Positions 1-8,912 of a stretch of 55,898 bases of DNA are shown here, one piece after another. The notes beneath the pieces were generated by a model. The model worked only from the letters and a program-made list of their open reading frames with translations. It was not told the origin of the DNA and made no database searches. The first letter of the stretch is position 1; each line of letters begins with the position of its first letter. The position numbers were made by a program, and so were the translations under genes. Origin of the DNA: Clostridia bacterium (GTDB lineage: Bacteria > Bacillota > Clostridia > Oscillospirales > CAG-272); contig JAFUPM010000038.1 in the NCBI GenBank assembly GCA_017481225.1, positions 1-55,898 on the forward strand, read 5' to 3'.

Positions 1-200
1 TCAACTCTCTCCCCGCCGTCCATAACGTAGCCGTAACTCTGTACTCTCGGGGGGATTGCGCGGTACTCCTTGCCCGTGGCGCTTACGAATACCTTCTCGG
101 CAATCCTATCCGCGTCCACACCCGATATTCGGATAAGGGCAACCCCACCCTTGCCGGGTGGGGTGGATATTGCCGCTATTGTGTCGAAGTAACCCTGCAT
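1..200 (-). CDS. mnmE: tRNA modification GTPase MnmE, N-terminus (partial)
   Basis: The leftward frame starting at the ATG at 198-200 reads [19 protein letters not shown] and then ALIRISG, the signature N-terminus of MnmE (TrmE). With MnmG this GTPase installs the carboxymethylaminomethyl or aminomethyl group on U34 of some tRNAs. Only about 66 residues, part of the folate-binding domain, are present; the rest lies beyond the left edge. The start codon is one base from the jag stop codon, so the gene is co-transcribed with jag and yidC. This is the usual rpmH-rnpA-yidD-yidC-jag-mnmE order of Bacillota. Identification is by N-terminal motif and gene order. Confidence 0.9.
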   Translation of the reverse strand, partial: MQGYFDTIAAISTPPGKGGVALIRISGVDADRIAEKVFVSATGKEYRAIPPRVQSYGYVMDGGERV

Positions 201-201
201 A

Positions 202-1260
202 TTACTGAAGGTCGAGGTCGTCCTCAACAACCTCGTCAGCGGGGCGAAGAGTCTCAACAGGCTCGTTAACGCTCTCCTCATCGTCGGAGGCGTGAGCAAT
301 CTCGTTTGCTACAAGCACTGCAGATGCGTCAATCTCCTCGTCGGGAGCGAACTCCTCTGCGAGGGGAGTCTTTTTCTCCTCCTCAAAGATGCCCTTGGGC
401 TTCTTGTCTGTAAGGAAAATGACAATCTTTCTGTTGTTGTCGGAGCCGATAGAGTTGGTGGAAACGCCCTCAATGTTCTGAATTTCAGAGTGAATGATGC
501 GGCGCTCGTATGCGCTCATAGGCTCGAGCATAACGCTTCTTCTGTTGCGAAGAGCCTTTGCCGCCATTCTTCTTGCAAGAGCTCTGAGAGTTTCCTCTCT
601 CTTCTTTCTGTAGCCCTCAATATCAATAGTAACGCGGCTCTTGTCGCGCTCGCCGTTTACATTCTTTCTCGCCGAAGCCAGGTTTGCAAGGTACTGAAGC
701 GCATCGAGAGTGTCGCCGTGGTGACCGATAAGCACAGATGCATCGTCGCCGACGATGGTAATTCTTCTTGTGCCGTCCTCGCAAGCGTAAAGCTCTGCGG
801 TAGCGGAAAGTCCGATATCGGAAAGCACGGTCTTTACGAAGTCGAAGGACATATCCTCGCCCTCGCCGACCTCGCGGCGCTCCATTTTAAGCTCAGCCTC
901 GGGGATAACCTCGCTTCTGGGCTTGGATACCTTCTCGACCTCCTCACAACGCTCTGCCTTCTTCTTCTCGGGACGTCTCTTTTTCTTCTTATGTGCGCCC
1001 TCGGGACGGCTTTCGCTTACCTCGCCCTCTGCCTTCTTGGGCGCGGGCTTCTCGTGTCTTTTGTTTCTTTCAACGGGGTCGGGCATCTCAATGAAGGCTC
1101 TGACCTTCGCGGGTCTTGACATAAAGCCGAAGAAGCCCTTGGTTCCCGCATCTATAATCTCAAACTGAACGTCCTCAAGCTCCCCTGCGCCAAGCGCTGC
1201 ACGGGCATTTTCCTTTGCCTCGAGAATGTCCTTTCCTACTGCTGTAATTTCTTTAATCAT
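202..1260 (-). CDS. jag: Jag (SpoIIIJ-associated) RNA-binding protein, KH and R3H domains
   Basis: 352 residues. Residues 1-60 form a Jag-N domain ([20 protein letters not shown], ending in [12 protein letters not shown]). Residues about 65-130 are a long Lys/Glu-rich linker with a [11 protein letters not shown] tract. A KH-II domain follows ([14 protein letters not shown]), then an R3H domain ([19 protein letters not shown]). An acidic tail ends the protein. Jag/KhpB binds RNA and in Bacillota is linked to cell elongation and sporulation; its gene normally sits directly after yidC, as here (25-bp gap). The tail and linker make it longer than the usual 200-300 residues. The role is inferred from domains and context. 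Confidence 0.93.
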   Translation of the reverse strand: MIKEITAVGKDILEAKENARAALGAGELEDVQFEIIDAGTKGFFGFMSRPAKVRAFIEMPDPVERNKRHEKPAPKKAEGEVSESRPEGAHKKKKRRPEKKKAERCEEVEKVSKPRSEVIPEAELKMERREVGEGEDMSFDFVKTVLSDIGLSATAELYACEDGTRRITIVGDDASVLIGHHGDTLDALQYLANLASARKNVNGERDKSRVTIDIEGYRKKREETLRALARRMAAKALRNRRSVMLEPMSAYERRIIHSEIQNIEGVSTNSIGSDNNRKIVIFLTDKKPKGIFEEEKKTPLAEEFAPDEEIDASAVLVANEIAHASDDEESVNEPVETLRPADEVVEDDLDLQ

Positions 1261-1285
1261 TGTATAATAATCCTATCGTTCTGTC

Positions 1286-2365
1286 TTAGTCTTTAATATC
1301 GGGCATATCCATAGTGGAGCCTGACCTTTTGCCGCTGTCGTTACCCTTGGATTTGATTTCGGGAAGCTCGTCGTAATCGTCCTCGTCGATATAGTGGAGA
1401 GAACGGTACTTGGGAACCTCCTTAAGAGCTGCCTTCTGAGCCTTTTCAGCCGCCTTCTGCTGGCGCTTCATCTCCTTAAGCTCCTCCTCGGTGTACTTGG
1501 GAAGGGGCATTGCGCGGGAGAGTATGAAGGTCTGGAGAATTCCGAGCGCTGACTGATAAATCCAGTAAAGACCCAGCATACCCGAGAAGCCGAAGGCAAT
1601 GAACAGAGTCATCGCAGGCATAACAAGGTCCATCATTTTCAGAGAAGCCTGAGCCTGGGCGTCCTGACCCTGAACGGCGTTTGCATTGCCGTTCCACTTA
1701 CGGGAAAGGAACATAGAAAGCCAGGTGAGGGCTGCTGCGATAAGGGGTATAAGGGTAATCCAGGTAATGTTTGTAATGCTGGGGGTGGCTGCAAGGTTTA
1801 CACTGCCGAAAAGTGTGAAGTCGGGTCTGTTTGCAAGCTGCTCGGACCACTCGCCAAGCTGTGCTGCATTCTCTCCTGCGAGAAACTCGTTAATCTTGCC
1901 GATAAGCCCTATCTGGTCGATAGACTTGAAGTCGGCAAGCTTCTCTGCATTCGTAACTATCTGATGAATTTTCTGCACAGCCTCGTCACCGAGATTGCAG
2001 ATGTAGGAGAGAGGGTTTCTTATAATGTTGTAAAGGAAGATGATTATAGGAAGCTGAAGGAGCATAGGGAGACAACCGGAGAGGGGGCTGTAGCCTTCCT
2101 TCTGCTGGAACTCAAGAATCTCCTGCTGCATCTTCTGCTGGGTCGCCTGGTCGGTTCTTCCTTTGTATTTTGCCTTAATAAGCTCGATTTTAGGTGTGAG
2201 CTTTGCCATCTTGATCTGATTCTTCTGCTGCTTTATGGAGAAGGGAAGGAATACAATCTTGAAAAGCAAAGCATAAAGAAGCAATGCGAGGGCGTAGCTT
2301 CCTCCGAAGAGGTCGCTGAACCACGAGAGCATAGCTCCTATCCATTCGTAGAGAAAATCAAACAT
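1286..2365 (-). CDS. yidC: YidC/Oxa1-family membrane protein insertase (SpoIIIJ type)
   Basis: 359 residues. YidC inserts membrane proteins alone or with SecYEG. The N-terminus has a hydrophobic helix (YALALLLYALLFKIVFLPFSI) followed by the charged cytoplasmic hairpin (KQQKNQIKMAKLTPKIELIK). Further helices include GCLPMLLQLPIIIFLYNIIR, and the C-terminal helices span about residues 195-285. The basic tail is typical. No lipobox signal peptide is visible. The groove residue, Arg in Bacillus homologues, appears to be Lys here (LLFKIVFLP). Between the first helices and the C-terminal ones lies a soluble segment (residues about 125-185) longer than in short Gram-positive YidC. It sits between yidD and jag. 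Confidence 0.94.
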   Translation of the reverse strand: MFDFLYEWIGAMLSWFSDLFGGSYALALLLYALLFKIVFLPFSIKQQKNQIKMAKLTPKIELIKAKYKGRTDQATQQKMQQEILEFQQKEGYSPLSGCLPMLLQLPIIIFLYNIIRNPLSYICNLGDEAVQKIHQIVTNAEKLADFKSIDQIGLIGKINEFLAGENAAQLGEWSEQLANRPDFTLFGSVNLAATPSITNITWITLIPLIAAALTWLSMFLSRKWNGNANAVQGQDAQAQASLKMMDLVMPAMTLFIAFGFSGMLGLYWIYQSALGILQTFILSRAMPLPKYTEEELKEMKRQQKAAEKAQKAALKEVPKYRSLHYIDEDDYDELPEIKSKGNDSGKRSGSTMDMPDIKD

Positions 2366-2402
2366 TTTATTTTTCCTTTAATTCTTTTGTTTGTCGGCAC
2401 CG

Positions 2403-2660
2403 TCAGCGCGCCTCTTCATCACGCATCTTTCTTTTAGACCTTTCTCCGCGCTCGGGAACAGGGTCGTAGCCGCCCTTAGAGAAGGGGTTACAACGCAAAA
2501 TTCTCCACACGGTAAGCCCAAACCCCACGAAAAAGCCTCGTTTCGTAAATGCCTCAATGGCATAGGTTGAGCAGGACGGTGTAAACCTGCAGCAGGGGGG
2601 CTTCAGGGGGGAAATAAATTTTTTGTAGAGGCGTATGAGCCATATCATCACGTGCTTCAT
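2403..2660 (-). CDS. yidD: YidD, membrane protein insertion efficiency factor
   Basis: 85 residues with the family core [18 protein letters not shown] followed by [16 protein letters not shown] and [17 protein letters not shown]. The conserved Cys residues and the RCNPF...GGYDPVP motif are diagnostic. YidD is a small membrane-associated protein that aids YidC-dependent insertion. It overlaps the rnpA stop by 4 bp (ATGA-type coupling) and is followed by yidC after 37 bp. The basic and acidic C-terminal tail after PVPERG is variable in the family. Confidence 0.93.
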   Translation of the reverse strand: MKHVMIWLIRLYKKFISPLKPPCCRFTPSCSTYAIEAFTKRGFFVGFGLTVWRILRCNPFSKGGYDPVPERGERSKRKMRDEEAR

Positions 2661-3034
2661 TGGCTGAACATACCGAGCTTTTCAAACGCACCCTTTAGCT
2701 GGTGCTTGATATCGTCGCTCTTCATATTAACCGCCGAGGACCGCGCCGCGATAACGATAAGGTAGCCGACCTTAAGAGGTCTTTCCTTCTCCAGCGCGCG
2801 GAGTCCCTCTCGCAGTATTCTGCGAACACGGCTGCGCACTACGGCGCCTCCGAGCTTTGTGGATACGGTCAAGCCAATTCTGTTGACCGTTATCTTCTGT
2901 GGGTGAGCTTTCGCAAGTCGCTTTGCCCCATAGTCGGGCAGAACGTAAACGGCAAGAGCCGACGTCACAGCTCTCTTGCCCTTCGAATACGCCTTGGAAT
3001 ACAGATGATTTTCACATATTGCAGAGAATTTCAT
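2657..3034 (-). CDS. rnpA: Ribonuclease P protein component
   Basis: 125 residues. The RNase P protein helps the M1-type RNA bind and cleave the 5' leader of pre-tRNA. The RNR motif region is clear ([18 protein letters not shown]), preceded by the hydrophobic strand [11 protein letters not shown] and followed by [18 protein letters not shown]. Length is normal for the family. It lies between rpmH and yidD, as in most Bacillota. A strong hairpin in the 164-bp gap upstream could make its transcription partly independent of rpmH. Confidence 0.95.
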   Translation of the reverse strand: MKFSAICENHLYSKAYSKGKRAVTSALAVYVLPDYGAKRLAKAHPQKITVNRIGLTVSTKLGGAVVRSRVRRILREGLRALEKERPLKVGYLIVIAARSSAVNMKSDDIKHQLKGAFEKLGMFSQ

Positions 3035-3117
3035 ATTCCGTATTCCTCCGTTCCGTGTCCCGAGGACACAATAATAGTCGGGGACGGTTATGCCGTCGCC
3101 TCCCCGATAGGCGAATT

Positions 3118-3164
3118 AAAACCTCCGATAAAGTCGGCAAACTGAGCGCTTTATCGGAGGTTTT
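3118..3164. terminator. Perfect 16-bp hairpin between rpmH and rnpA (bidirectional terminator-like)
   Basis: Left arm 3118-3133 and right arm 3149-3164 are exact reverse complements (core CCTCCGATAAAG / CTTTATCGGAGG) with a 15-base loop, flanked by A-run and T-run sequence on both strands. On the leftward strand it follows the rpmH stop, so it can end or attenuate the rpmH transcript before rnpA. Confidence 0.75.
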
Positions 3165-3198
3165 TATAGCCATGCGGCCATCAAATCATAAGACTTGA

Positions 3199-3333
3199 TT
3201 AATAGGTGAGCTTAGCTCTACCCTTGGCGCGTCTTCTCTTAAGAACTTTTCTGCCGTTAGCGGTTGCCATTCTTTTTCTGAAGCCATGCTCCTTTTTTCT
3301 CTGTCTCTTCTTGGGCTGATATGTTCTCTTCAT
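3199..3333 (-). CDS. rpmH: 50S ribosomal protein L34
   Basis: A 44-residue basic protein starting [19 protein letters not shown] and continuing [18 protein letters not shown], which is L34 throughout. The ATG at 3331-3333 is preceded by AAGGAGGTG at ideal spacing. L34 is a small protein of the large ribosomal subunit. It is the first gene of the leftward rpmH-rnpA-yidD-yidC-jag-mnmE block. Unlike the textbook arrangement, the divergent neighbour is hpt and not dnaA. Confidence 0.97.
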   Translation of the reverse strand: MKRTYQPKKRQRKKEHGFRKRMATANGRKVLKRRRAKGRAKLTY

Positions 3334-3415
3334 GGTGCACCTCCTTGTTCAAATTGTAATAACGTCGCGGGCAAATTTATGCCCGTCAGTGCGTATTCAT
3401 ACGAAAGCAGAGTAT

Positions 3416-3444
3416 ATTATATCCTAATTTTATCCTTTTGTCAA
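3416..3444 (-). promoter_or_regulatory. Sigma-A promoter of rpmH
   Basis: On the leftward strand there is a consensus TTGACA (3439-3444), a 17-base spacer and a consensus TATAAT (3416-3421). It lies 83 bases upstream of the rpmH ATG. Both hexamers match 6/6, as expected for a ribosomal protein gene. Confidence 0.88.
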
Positions 3445-3537
3445 GAGAAAAATCAAAAAACTTTCTATATAATAATAATGAATAATAAAAATCATTTGTA
3501 TAAAACGGAGAAAATAGTAAAAACACCCCCTCCGTAC

Positions 3538-3566
3538 TTGACAATTCCCTCTGTTTCTGTTAAAAT
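3538..3566 (+). promoter_or_regulatory. Sigma-A promoter of hpt-mtaB
   Basis: TTGACA at 3538-3543, 17-base spacer, TAAAAT at 3561-3566, ending 37 bases before the hpt ATG; GGGAGATGTGTT before the ATG supplies the ribosome binding site. It is divergent from the rpmH promoter. Confidence 0.75.
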
Positions 3567-3603
3567 TAAGGTTGTATAATTTTGTGACGTCGGGAGATGT
3601 GTT

Positions 3604-4155
3604 ATGATAAATAAGGATATTGACAAGGTGCTTATATCCGAGGGAGAGCTTGACGCCGCGGTTTCAAGACTTGCGGAGGAAATCAGCCGCGATTACGCAG
3701 GCGAGGATAAAAAGCTCGTTCTTCTCTGTATACTTAAGGGCTCCATAGTATTTATGGGCGACCTTATGAAAAAGCTTACGGTTCCCCTTGAGATAGACTG
3801 TATGCGCGTTTCCTCATACGGCGCGGGTACTCAGTCCTCGGGAAACGTCAATATCGTCTTGGACCTTATAAGACCTGACCTTGAGGAGTGCGACGTGCTT
3901 ATCGTTGAGGACATCATCGACAGCGGCAGAACCCTCTCCTACCTTATGAAGTACCTTACTCATAAGGGCGTAAAGAGCGTCAGAACCTGCACCCTTCTCG
4001 ACAAGCCCTCTCGCAGAGTAGTTGATTTCACCCCCGATTACGTAGGATTTGAGATACCCGACGAGTTCGTGGTGGGCTACGGACTTGACTATGCAGAGAG
4101 ATACCGCGCGCTGCCCTACGTAGGTGTACTCAAGCCCGAGGTTTACTCGGATTAA
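3604..4155 (+). CDS. hpt: Hypoxanthine phosphoribosyltransferase
   Basis: 183 residues. It converts hypoxanthine or guanine plus PRPP to IMP or GMP. The PRPP-binding signature VLIVEDIIDSGRTL is at residues 98-111, and the N-terminal part has the family's LLCILKGSIVFMGDL and VSSYGAGTQSSG segments. Length matches bacterial Hpt. It is the first gene of a two-gene unit; mtaB starts one base after its stop. Purine salvage fits the deo/tdk nucleoside cluster later in the window. Confidence 0.94.
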   Translation: MINKDIDKVLISEGELDAAVSRLAEEISRDYAGEDKKLVLLCILKGSIVFMGDLMKKLTVPLEIDCMRVSSYGAGTQSSGNVNIVLDLIRPDLEECDVLIVEDIIDSGRTLSYLMKYLTHKGVKSVRTCTLLDKPSRRVVDFTPDYVGFEIPDEFVVGYGLDYAERYRALPYVGVLKPEVYSD

Positions 4156-4156
4156 A

Positions 4157-5668
4157 ATGTATAAGGTTGGTTTATACACCCTCGGCTGCAAGGTTTCAAG
4201 CTATGAGACCGAGGCTGTGGCGGAGGAGTTCAGTCGGCGCGGCTTTCTGGTGCGGGACTTTTCCGAGGTGTGCGACGTTTACGTTATAAACACCTGCACC
4301 GTTACCGCCGAAAGTGATGCGAAATCCAGGAAATATATTCGCCGCGCTATAAGGAAGAACCCCGAAGGGCTGGTGCTTGTTATGGGCTGCTACAGCCAGC
4401 GCGCCCCCGAGGAGGTATCCGCCATAGAGGGCGTTGCGGCAGTTGTCGGAACGGCGGACAAGCTGTCTTTAGTGCCTATCGCCGAGAGGCTGCTCGGGGA
4501 GAAAGAAGCGAAAAAGCGCGACACGGGTGCCGCATTTAGTGTAGAAAAGTTTGAAAAATGCGACGAAATGCAACCGCCCTCGGAGGAAAAGCTTTCGGGC
4601 GGAGATAGAAGCTGTGCGCATATTGCTGCAGGACGCTCTAGCGGTGACGGCAGCAAATTACAAGCTGAAGATAATTCCTATGATGGAGATAGAGTAGCGG
4701 CACCGACCGTGGAAAAGCTCCCCATAGTAAACGTCGGCTCGCTCGACGGGGCGACCTTTGAGAAAATGTGTATCGAGCACGCTCCGAGGACACGCGGTTA
4801 CGTTAAAATAGAGGACGGCTGCGAGTGCAAATGCACCTATTGCGCCATTGCGGCGGCGAGAGGTCCCGTCCGTTCGAAGCTGCCTGATGAGGTAATAGCC
4901 GAGGTCAAGGGACTTTACTCCCGAGGTACTCGCGAGGTTGTACTTACAGGTATTGAAACGGGCTCTTACGGTGCGGACTTCGACGAGGAATACACGCTTT
5001 CCGACCTGCTTTGTGAGCTTGACCGCATAGGTGCCTGCGACAGAATTCGCTTGGGCTCTATGGCGCCTGAGCTTATCGGTGAGAAATTCATTACGAAGGT
5101 GAAGGACCTTAAAATACTGGTTCCTCATTTCCACGTTTCGATGCAGTCGGGCTCAAGCTCGGTGCTGAAGGGTATGAAGCGCCGATATACGCGAGAGCGC
5201 GCACTGGAGAACCTCACGAGAATAAGAGAATATATACCCGACGTTACATTTACCGCCGACCTTATGGTTGGCTTCCCCGGGGAGAGCGAGGAGGACTTTT
5301 TGGAGACTGTCAGCTTCGTCAGAGAGGCAGAGCTTCTTGATGCTCACGTTTTCGCCTACTCAAAGAGGGTAGGCACTCCCGCAGCACAGAGAGCCGACCA
5401 GGTTCCCGAGGACGTAAAGCACGACAGAAGCGCAAGGCTTATCGCCGTCAAAAACGAGGTGCGCGACAGTGTGCTTTCGGGTATTGTTAAAAGAGGCAGG
5501 CCCTTGTCGGTGGTTTTCGAGACGAAGCGAGGGCGGCTCTATACAGGGCACAGCGATTCCTACGTGGAGGTTGTCTGTGAGGCTATGCGAGACGTTCGCG
5601 GCGAGATATGCGAGGTTATCCCGACAAGCTTTAACGACGGCAAAATCGTCGGTGTTTTGAAGGAATAA
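4157..5668 (+). CDS. mtaB: tRNA t6A37 methylthiotransferase MtaB (radical SAM), with a low-complexity insert
   Basis: 503 residues from the ATG at 4157, directly after the hpt stop; an upstream in-frame ATG inside hpt is less likely. It converts t6A37 to ms2t6A37 in ANN-decoding tRNAs. N-terminal MTTase domain: VGLYTLGCKVSSYE with cluster cysteines C11, C47 and C78. Radical SAM motif C222-x3-C226-x2-C229 (GCECKCTYCA), then VLTGIETGSYG and the ADLMVGFPGE segment, and a C-terminal TRAM-like region. Residues about 118-195 between the two cluster domains are a Ser/Glu/Asp/Ala-rich stretch not seen in typical 430-450-residue MtaB. It is probably a disordered linker expansion. Confidence 0.93.
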   Translation: MYKVGLYTLGCKVSSYETEAVAEEFSRRGFLVRDFSEVCDVYVINTCTVTAESDAKSRKYIRRAIRKNPEGLVLVMGCYSQRAPEEVSAIEGVAAVVGTADKLSLVPIAERLLGEKEAKKRDTGAAFSVEKFEKCDEMQPPSEEKLSGGDRSCAHIAAGRSSGDGSKLQAEDNSYDGDRVAAPTVEKLPIVNVGSLDGATFEKMCIEHAPRTRGYVKIEDGCECKCTYCAIAAARGPVRSKLPDEVIAEVKGLYSRGTREVVLTGIETGSYGADFDEEYTLSDLLCELDRIGACDRIRLGSMAPELIGEKFITKVKDLKILVPHFHVSMQSGSSSVLKGMKRRYTRERALENLTRIREYIPDVTFTADLMVGFPGESEEDFLETVSFVREAELLDAHVFAYSKRVGTPAAQRADQVPEDVKHDRSARLIAVKNEVRDSVLSGIVKRGRPLSVVFETKRGRLYTGHSDSYVEVVCEAMRDVRGEICEVIPTSFNDGKIVGVLKE

Positions 5669-5780
5669 TGCGCGGAAAAACCGTGAAGGTCAAACTGTTA
5701 AGCAGTGTGTAAAAAATAGCCGAATTTAGGCTGAAAATATAACTAAAGTTTACAAAAAGACAATTAAATAGAGGTGTAAA

Positions 5781-7172
5781 ATGAAAAACACAGAAAAGAC
5801 AATGGACAAAGTTGTCGCACTTTGCAAAAATCGCGGCTTCATTTTCCCCGGCTCCGAAATTTACGGTGGCCTTGCTAACTCCTGGGATTACGGTCCTCTC
5901 GGCGTTGAGTTCAAGAACAACGTAAAGCGCGCTTGGTGGAAAAAATTCGTGCAGGAATCCCGCTACAACGTAGGACTTGATTCCGCTATCATTATGAACC
6001 CTGAGGCTTGGGTTGCATCGGGTCACGTTGGCGGCTTCTCCGACCCCCTTATGGACTGCAAGGGCTGTAAGGCGCGCCACAGAGCAGACAAGCTCATTGA
6101 GGAATATGCGTTCGCAAACGGCCTTGACGATAACCCCGCAGGCTGGAGCTTTTCCGAAATGGCAGATTACATCAAGCAGAAGGGCATAACTTGCCCCGAT
6201 TGCGGCGGTAAGGACTTCACCGACATCAAGAAGTTCAACCTTATGTTCAAAACCTTTATAGGTGTAACCGAGGACTCCACCAATACCGTTTACCTTCGTC
6301 CCGAGACGGCTCAGGGTATCTTTGTAAACTTCAACTCCGTACAGAGAGCATCGAGAAAGAAGCTCCCCTTCGGTGTTGCGCAGATTGGTAAGTCCTTCAG
6401 AAACGAGATTACCCCCGGTAACTTTATCTTCCGCACCAGAGAGTTCGAGCAGATGGAGCTTGAGTTCTTCTGCAAGCCCGGCACCGACCTTGAGTGGTTC
6501 GCATATTGGAAGGACTACTGCCACAAGTGGCTCCTTAACCTTGGTATGAGAGAGGAAAACCTCAGACTCCGCGACCATGACCCCGATGAGCTTTGCTTCT
6601 ACTCTAAGGCTACCACCGACTTCGAGTTCCTCTTCCCCTTCGGCTGGGGCGAGCTTTGGGGCGTTGCTGACAGAACCGACTACGACCTCGGTCAGCACCA
6701 GACCCACTCGGGCAAGGATATGACATACTTCGACCAGGAGACGGGCGAGCATTATATTCCCTACGTTATCGAGCCCTCCCTCGGTGCTGACAGAGTTGCG
6801 CTTGCCTTCCTCGTTGATGCTTATGACGAGGAGACTATCGGCGAGGGCGACGTTCGTACCGTTCTTCACCTTCACCCCGCACTTGCTCCCATTAAGGCTG
6901 CGGTTCTTCCTCTCTCCAAGAAGCTCTCCGAGAAGGCTCTCGAGCTTTACGACGAGCTTGCAAAGGAGTTCGCAGTTGACTTTGACGAGACGGGCTCTAT
7001 CGGTAAAAGATACCGCCGCGAGGACGAAATTGGTACTCCCTTCTGCATTACCTACGACTTCGATACCGAAAACGACGGCTGCGTAACCGTTCGTGACAGA
7101 GACACGATGGAGCAGGTAAGAATTCCTCTCGCCGATGTCAGAAGCTACATCAGAGAGAAGCTTGAGTTCTAA
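5781..7172 (+). CDS. glyS: Glycyl-tRNA synthetase, single-chain (alpha2) type
   Basis: 463 residues. It charges tRNA-Gly. N-terminal motif [20 protein letters not shown] is diagnostic of the class II dimeric enzyme. A zinc-finger-like pair (CKGCKARH and CPDCGGKDF) lies in the insertion domain. Class II motif 2 is [20 protein letters not shown] and motif 3 is ALAFLVDAY. The C-terminal anticodon-binding domain ends with [11 protein letters not shown]. The ATG follows AGAGGTG. The 112-bp upstream gap is too short for a full T-box leader, and none is seen. A 414-residue opposite-strand frame inside the gene is a codon-bias shadow. Confidence 0.96.
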   Translation: MKNTEKTMDKVVALCKNRGFIFPGSEIYGGLANSWDYGPLGVEFKNNVKRAWWKKFVQESRYNVGLDSAIIMNPEAWVASGHVGGFSDPLMDCKGCKARHRADKLIEEYAFANGLDDNPAGWSFSEMADYIKQKGITCPDCGGKDFTDIKKFNLMFKTFIGVTEDSTNTVYLRPETAQGIFVNFNSVQRASRKKLPFGVAQIGKSFRNEITPGNFIFRTREFEQMELEFFCKPGTDLEWFAYWKDYCHKWLLNLGMREENLRLRDHDPDELCFYSKATTDFEFLFPFGWGELWGVADRTDYDLGQHQTHSGKDMTYFDQETGEHYIPYVIEPSLGADRVALAFLVDAYDEETIGEGDVRTVLHLHPALAPIKAAVLPLSKKLSEKALELYDELAKEFAVDFDETGSIGKRYRREDEIGTPFCITYDFDTENDGCVTVRDRDTMEQVRIPLADVRSYIREKLEF

Positions 7173-7184
7173 TACAAACTTTTG

Positions 7185-7212
7185 AAGGGTTGCCGCTTAG
7201 CGCGCAACCCTT
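7185..7212 (+). terminator. Possible terminator after glyS
   Basis: AAGGGTTGC (7185-7193) pairs perfectly with GCAACCCTT (7204-7212). The run of T afterwards is short, so this may be a weak or RNA-stabilising hairpin. Confidence 0.4.
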
Positions 7213-7325
7213 TGAATATAAGCAAAATGCACGAAAATGTAAATATAGGTTTTCAAATACCTTGTATTTTGACAAAAAACAGGTTCGAAAGGTTCTAACC
7301 TTCTGAACAAAAAAGGAGACGGATA

Positions 7326-7790
7326 ATGTCGGAAGTAAAAAAGATTGCTTCGTTCACCGTTGACCACGATAAGCTGACCGAGGGAATATACGTTTCCAGA
7401 GTTGACGGTGACGTTACAACCTACGATATGCGGACACGTGTCCCAAATTCGGGGGTTTATATGGATAATCTCACAATGCACTCCGTAGAGCATATGTTTG
7501 CGACCTACGTTCGTTCAAGCTCTATTGGCAACAGGGTAATTTACTTTGGACCTATGGGGTGCCAGACGGGCTTTTACCTGCTTGTCAGAGATGCCGAAAA
7601 TGCCGAAATTCTGGACACTGTCAAGGACGTACTCGCTAAAATTATCAATCACGAGGGCGAAATGTTTGGAGCCGTAAGACGTGAGTGCGGCAATTACAAA
7701 AACCTGGATTTAGACTCTGCTAAGGCAGAGTGCAGAAGATATCTTGCTATCCTCGAGTCTCGGGCTTGGGATTTTAAATACGAGGAGTAG
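7326..7790 (+). CDS. luxS: S-ribosylhomocysteine lyase LuxS
   Basis: 154 residues. It cleaves S-ribosylhomocysteine to homocysteine and DPD, the autoinducer-2 precursor. Zinc ligands are visible in the HxxEH motif (H52-SVE-H56) and in ECGNY (C121). The catalytic Cys is C79 in GCQTGFY; many homologues have Arg where this one has Gln80. Length is normal. The ATG follows AAAAAAGGAGACGGATA. A hairpin in the leader at about 7282-7310 (GTTCGAAAGG with CCTTCTGAAC) precedes the ribosome binding site. mtnN follows 22 bases later, giving a complete detoxification step for S-adenosylhomocysteine. Confidence 0.96.
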   Translation: MSEVKKIASFTVDHDKLTEGIYVSRVDGDVTTYDMRTRVPNSGVYMDNLTMHSVEHMFATYVRSSSIGNRVIYFGPMGCQTGFYLLVRDAENAEILDTVKDVLAKIINHEGEMFGAVRRECGNYKNLDLDSAKAECRRYLAILESRAWDFKYEE

Positions 7791-7812
7791 TTGTACTTCG
7801 GAAAGGAAAGAT

Positions 7813-8508
7813 ATGAAGGTTGATATAGGAATTATCGGCGCGATGGAGCCCGAGGTTTTCGGACTTCTTGAGAAGCTTGATGGCGCGGCGTGCGAAACCG
7901 TAAGCGGCATATCCTTTTATACGGGAACACTTCTCGGCAAGAGGGTGGCAATAGCCAAGTGCGGTATCGGCAAGGTGTTTGCCGCCGTTTGTGCCGAGGT
8001 TATGATACTTAAATATTCACCGAGCCTTATAGTGAATACCGGTGTTGGCGGTGCGCTTTCGGGCGGTCTTACTACGGGTGATATAGTTATAGCCCGCGAC
8101 CTCGTTCAGCACGATATGGACACCTCAGCGATAGGCGACCCCAAGGGACTTGTCTCGGGTATAAACAAAATTTATTTTGAAGCTGATATGAGGGCGTCCG
8201 ACATTCTTTTAAGCTCTGCTCGGGCTTTAGGTCTTCGCGCGACTGTCGGTAGGATTGCGTCGGGCGATAAATTTATCGCATCGGCTGAGGATAAAAGCCG
8301 TATCGTCTCGGAATTTGGAGCCGACGTTTGCGAAATGGAGGGCTGCGCTGTTGCCCAGACTGCCTTTATAAACGGCACACCCTTTGCGGTTGTGCGCGCA
8401 ATATCCGACTCCGCCGACGGTGAGGCAACCATGGACTACCCCACGTTCCTTCCCATTGCGGCGAAAAACTCCACAGAGCTTACTCTCGCCCTTGTTAAGG
8501 AATATTAA
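7813..8508 (+). CDS. mtnN: 5'-methylthioadenosine/S-adenosylhomocysteine nucleosidase
   Basis: 231 residues from the ATG at 7813, chosen because GAAAGGAAAG lies just upstream and MKVDIGIIGAMEPEV is the canonical N-terminus. It removes adenine from SAH and MTA, producing the LuxS substrate. Motifs: GIIGAMEPEV (acid residue near 12), NTGVGGALS, EMEGCAVAQ, and AISDSADG with the catalytic Asp. Length is typical. Organised as luxS-mtnN and probably co-transcribed. Confidence 0.94.
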   Translation: MKVDIGIIGAMEPEVFGLLEKLDGAACETVSGISFYTGTLLGKRVAIAKCGIGKVFAAVCAEVMILKYSPSLIVNTGVGGALSGGLTTGDIVIARDLVQHDMDTSAIGDPKGLVSGINKIYFEADMRASDILLSSARALGLRATVGRIASGDKFIASAEDKSRIVSEFGADVCEMEGCAVAQTAFINGTPFAVVRAISDSADGEATMDYPTFLPIAAKNSTELTLALVKEY

Positions 8509-8912
8509 GGTTTGCTTTCTTTGGGTGCGGGCAGATAGTATAGGTTCGTCTTTGCTTTGTGTTTATTGATGGTTACTGATATATACTTTTTCCTTAGCTG
8601 TTATTCTAAAATGGCTTGCTTTTACGGAAGCCTTACTACGCACAGTATAGGAAGGGCACGTTTGCCTGAACGGAAAAATACAGTATAAAAACCCCGAAAA
8701 ATATAACAAAACAACGATGACGAACCCAAAATGGCACCAATTTTTGTATTTTTGGATTAGCAATATTTAAGAAAAAAGAACGGAAAGCTCTTCCGTTCTT
8801 TTTTGTTTTTGGTTTTCTTATTCGCTTGGAGTATGTTCTTTTGTTTTTGCTTTTTGGTTTTTGCTTTTGTATTTGTGCTCATGCCTGTTTTGCAGCTAAT
8901 CAAAAAGGCGAG
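8509..8912. other. Gene-free AT-rich intergenic stretch
   Basis: About 400 bases between convergent mtnN and the helicase. It holds the bidirectional terminator at 8772-8804 and a T-rich tract (8797-8880). No ORF with a plausible start and ribosome binding site was recognised, and no RNA gene. Confidence 0.5.
8772..8804. terminator. Bidirectional intrinsic terminator
   Basis: AAAAAAGAACGGAA (8772-8785) pairs with TTCCGTTCTTTTTT (8791-8804), loop AGCTC. The A and T runs make it usable on both strands, as fits the convergent luxS-mtnN and helicase genes. Confidence 0.88.

Noticed and set aside
292-1119. 275-residue rightward frame in jag
   Set aside because: Antisense shadow of a highly biased gene; Leu/Ser/Cys-rich with no motif.
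5669-5780. T-box leader of glyS
   Set aside because: The 112-bp gap is too short and has no T-box sequence or antiterminator/terminator pair.
5631-6875. 414-residue leftward frame inside glyS
   Set aside because: Exact antisense of the glyS coding sequence. It has no family signature and its length comes from the strong codon bias of glyS.
8563-8763. 66-residue leftward ORF after mtnN
   Set aside because: No ribosome binding site, no family, AT-rich filler sequence.
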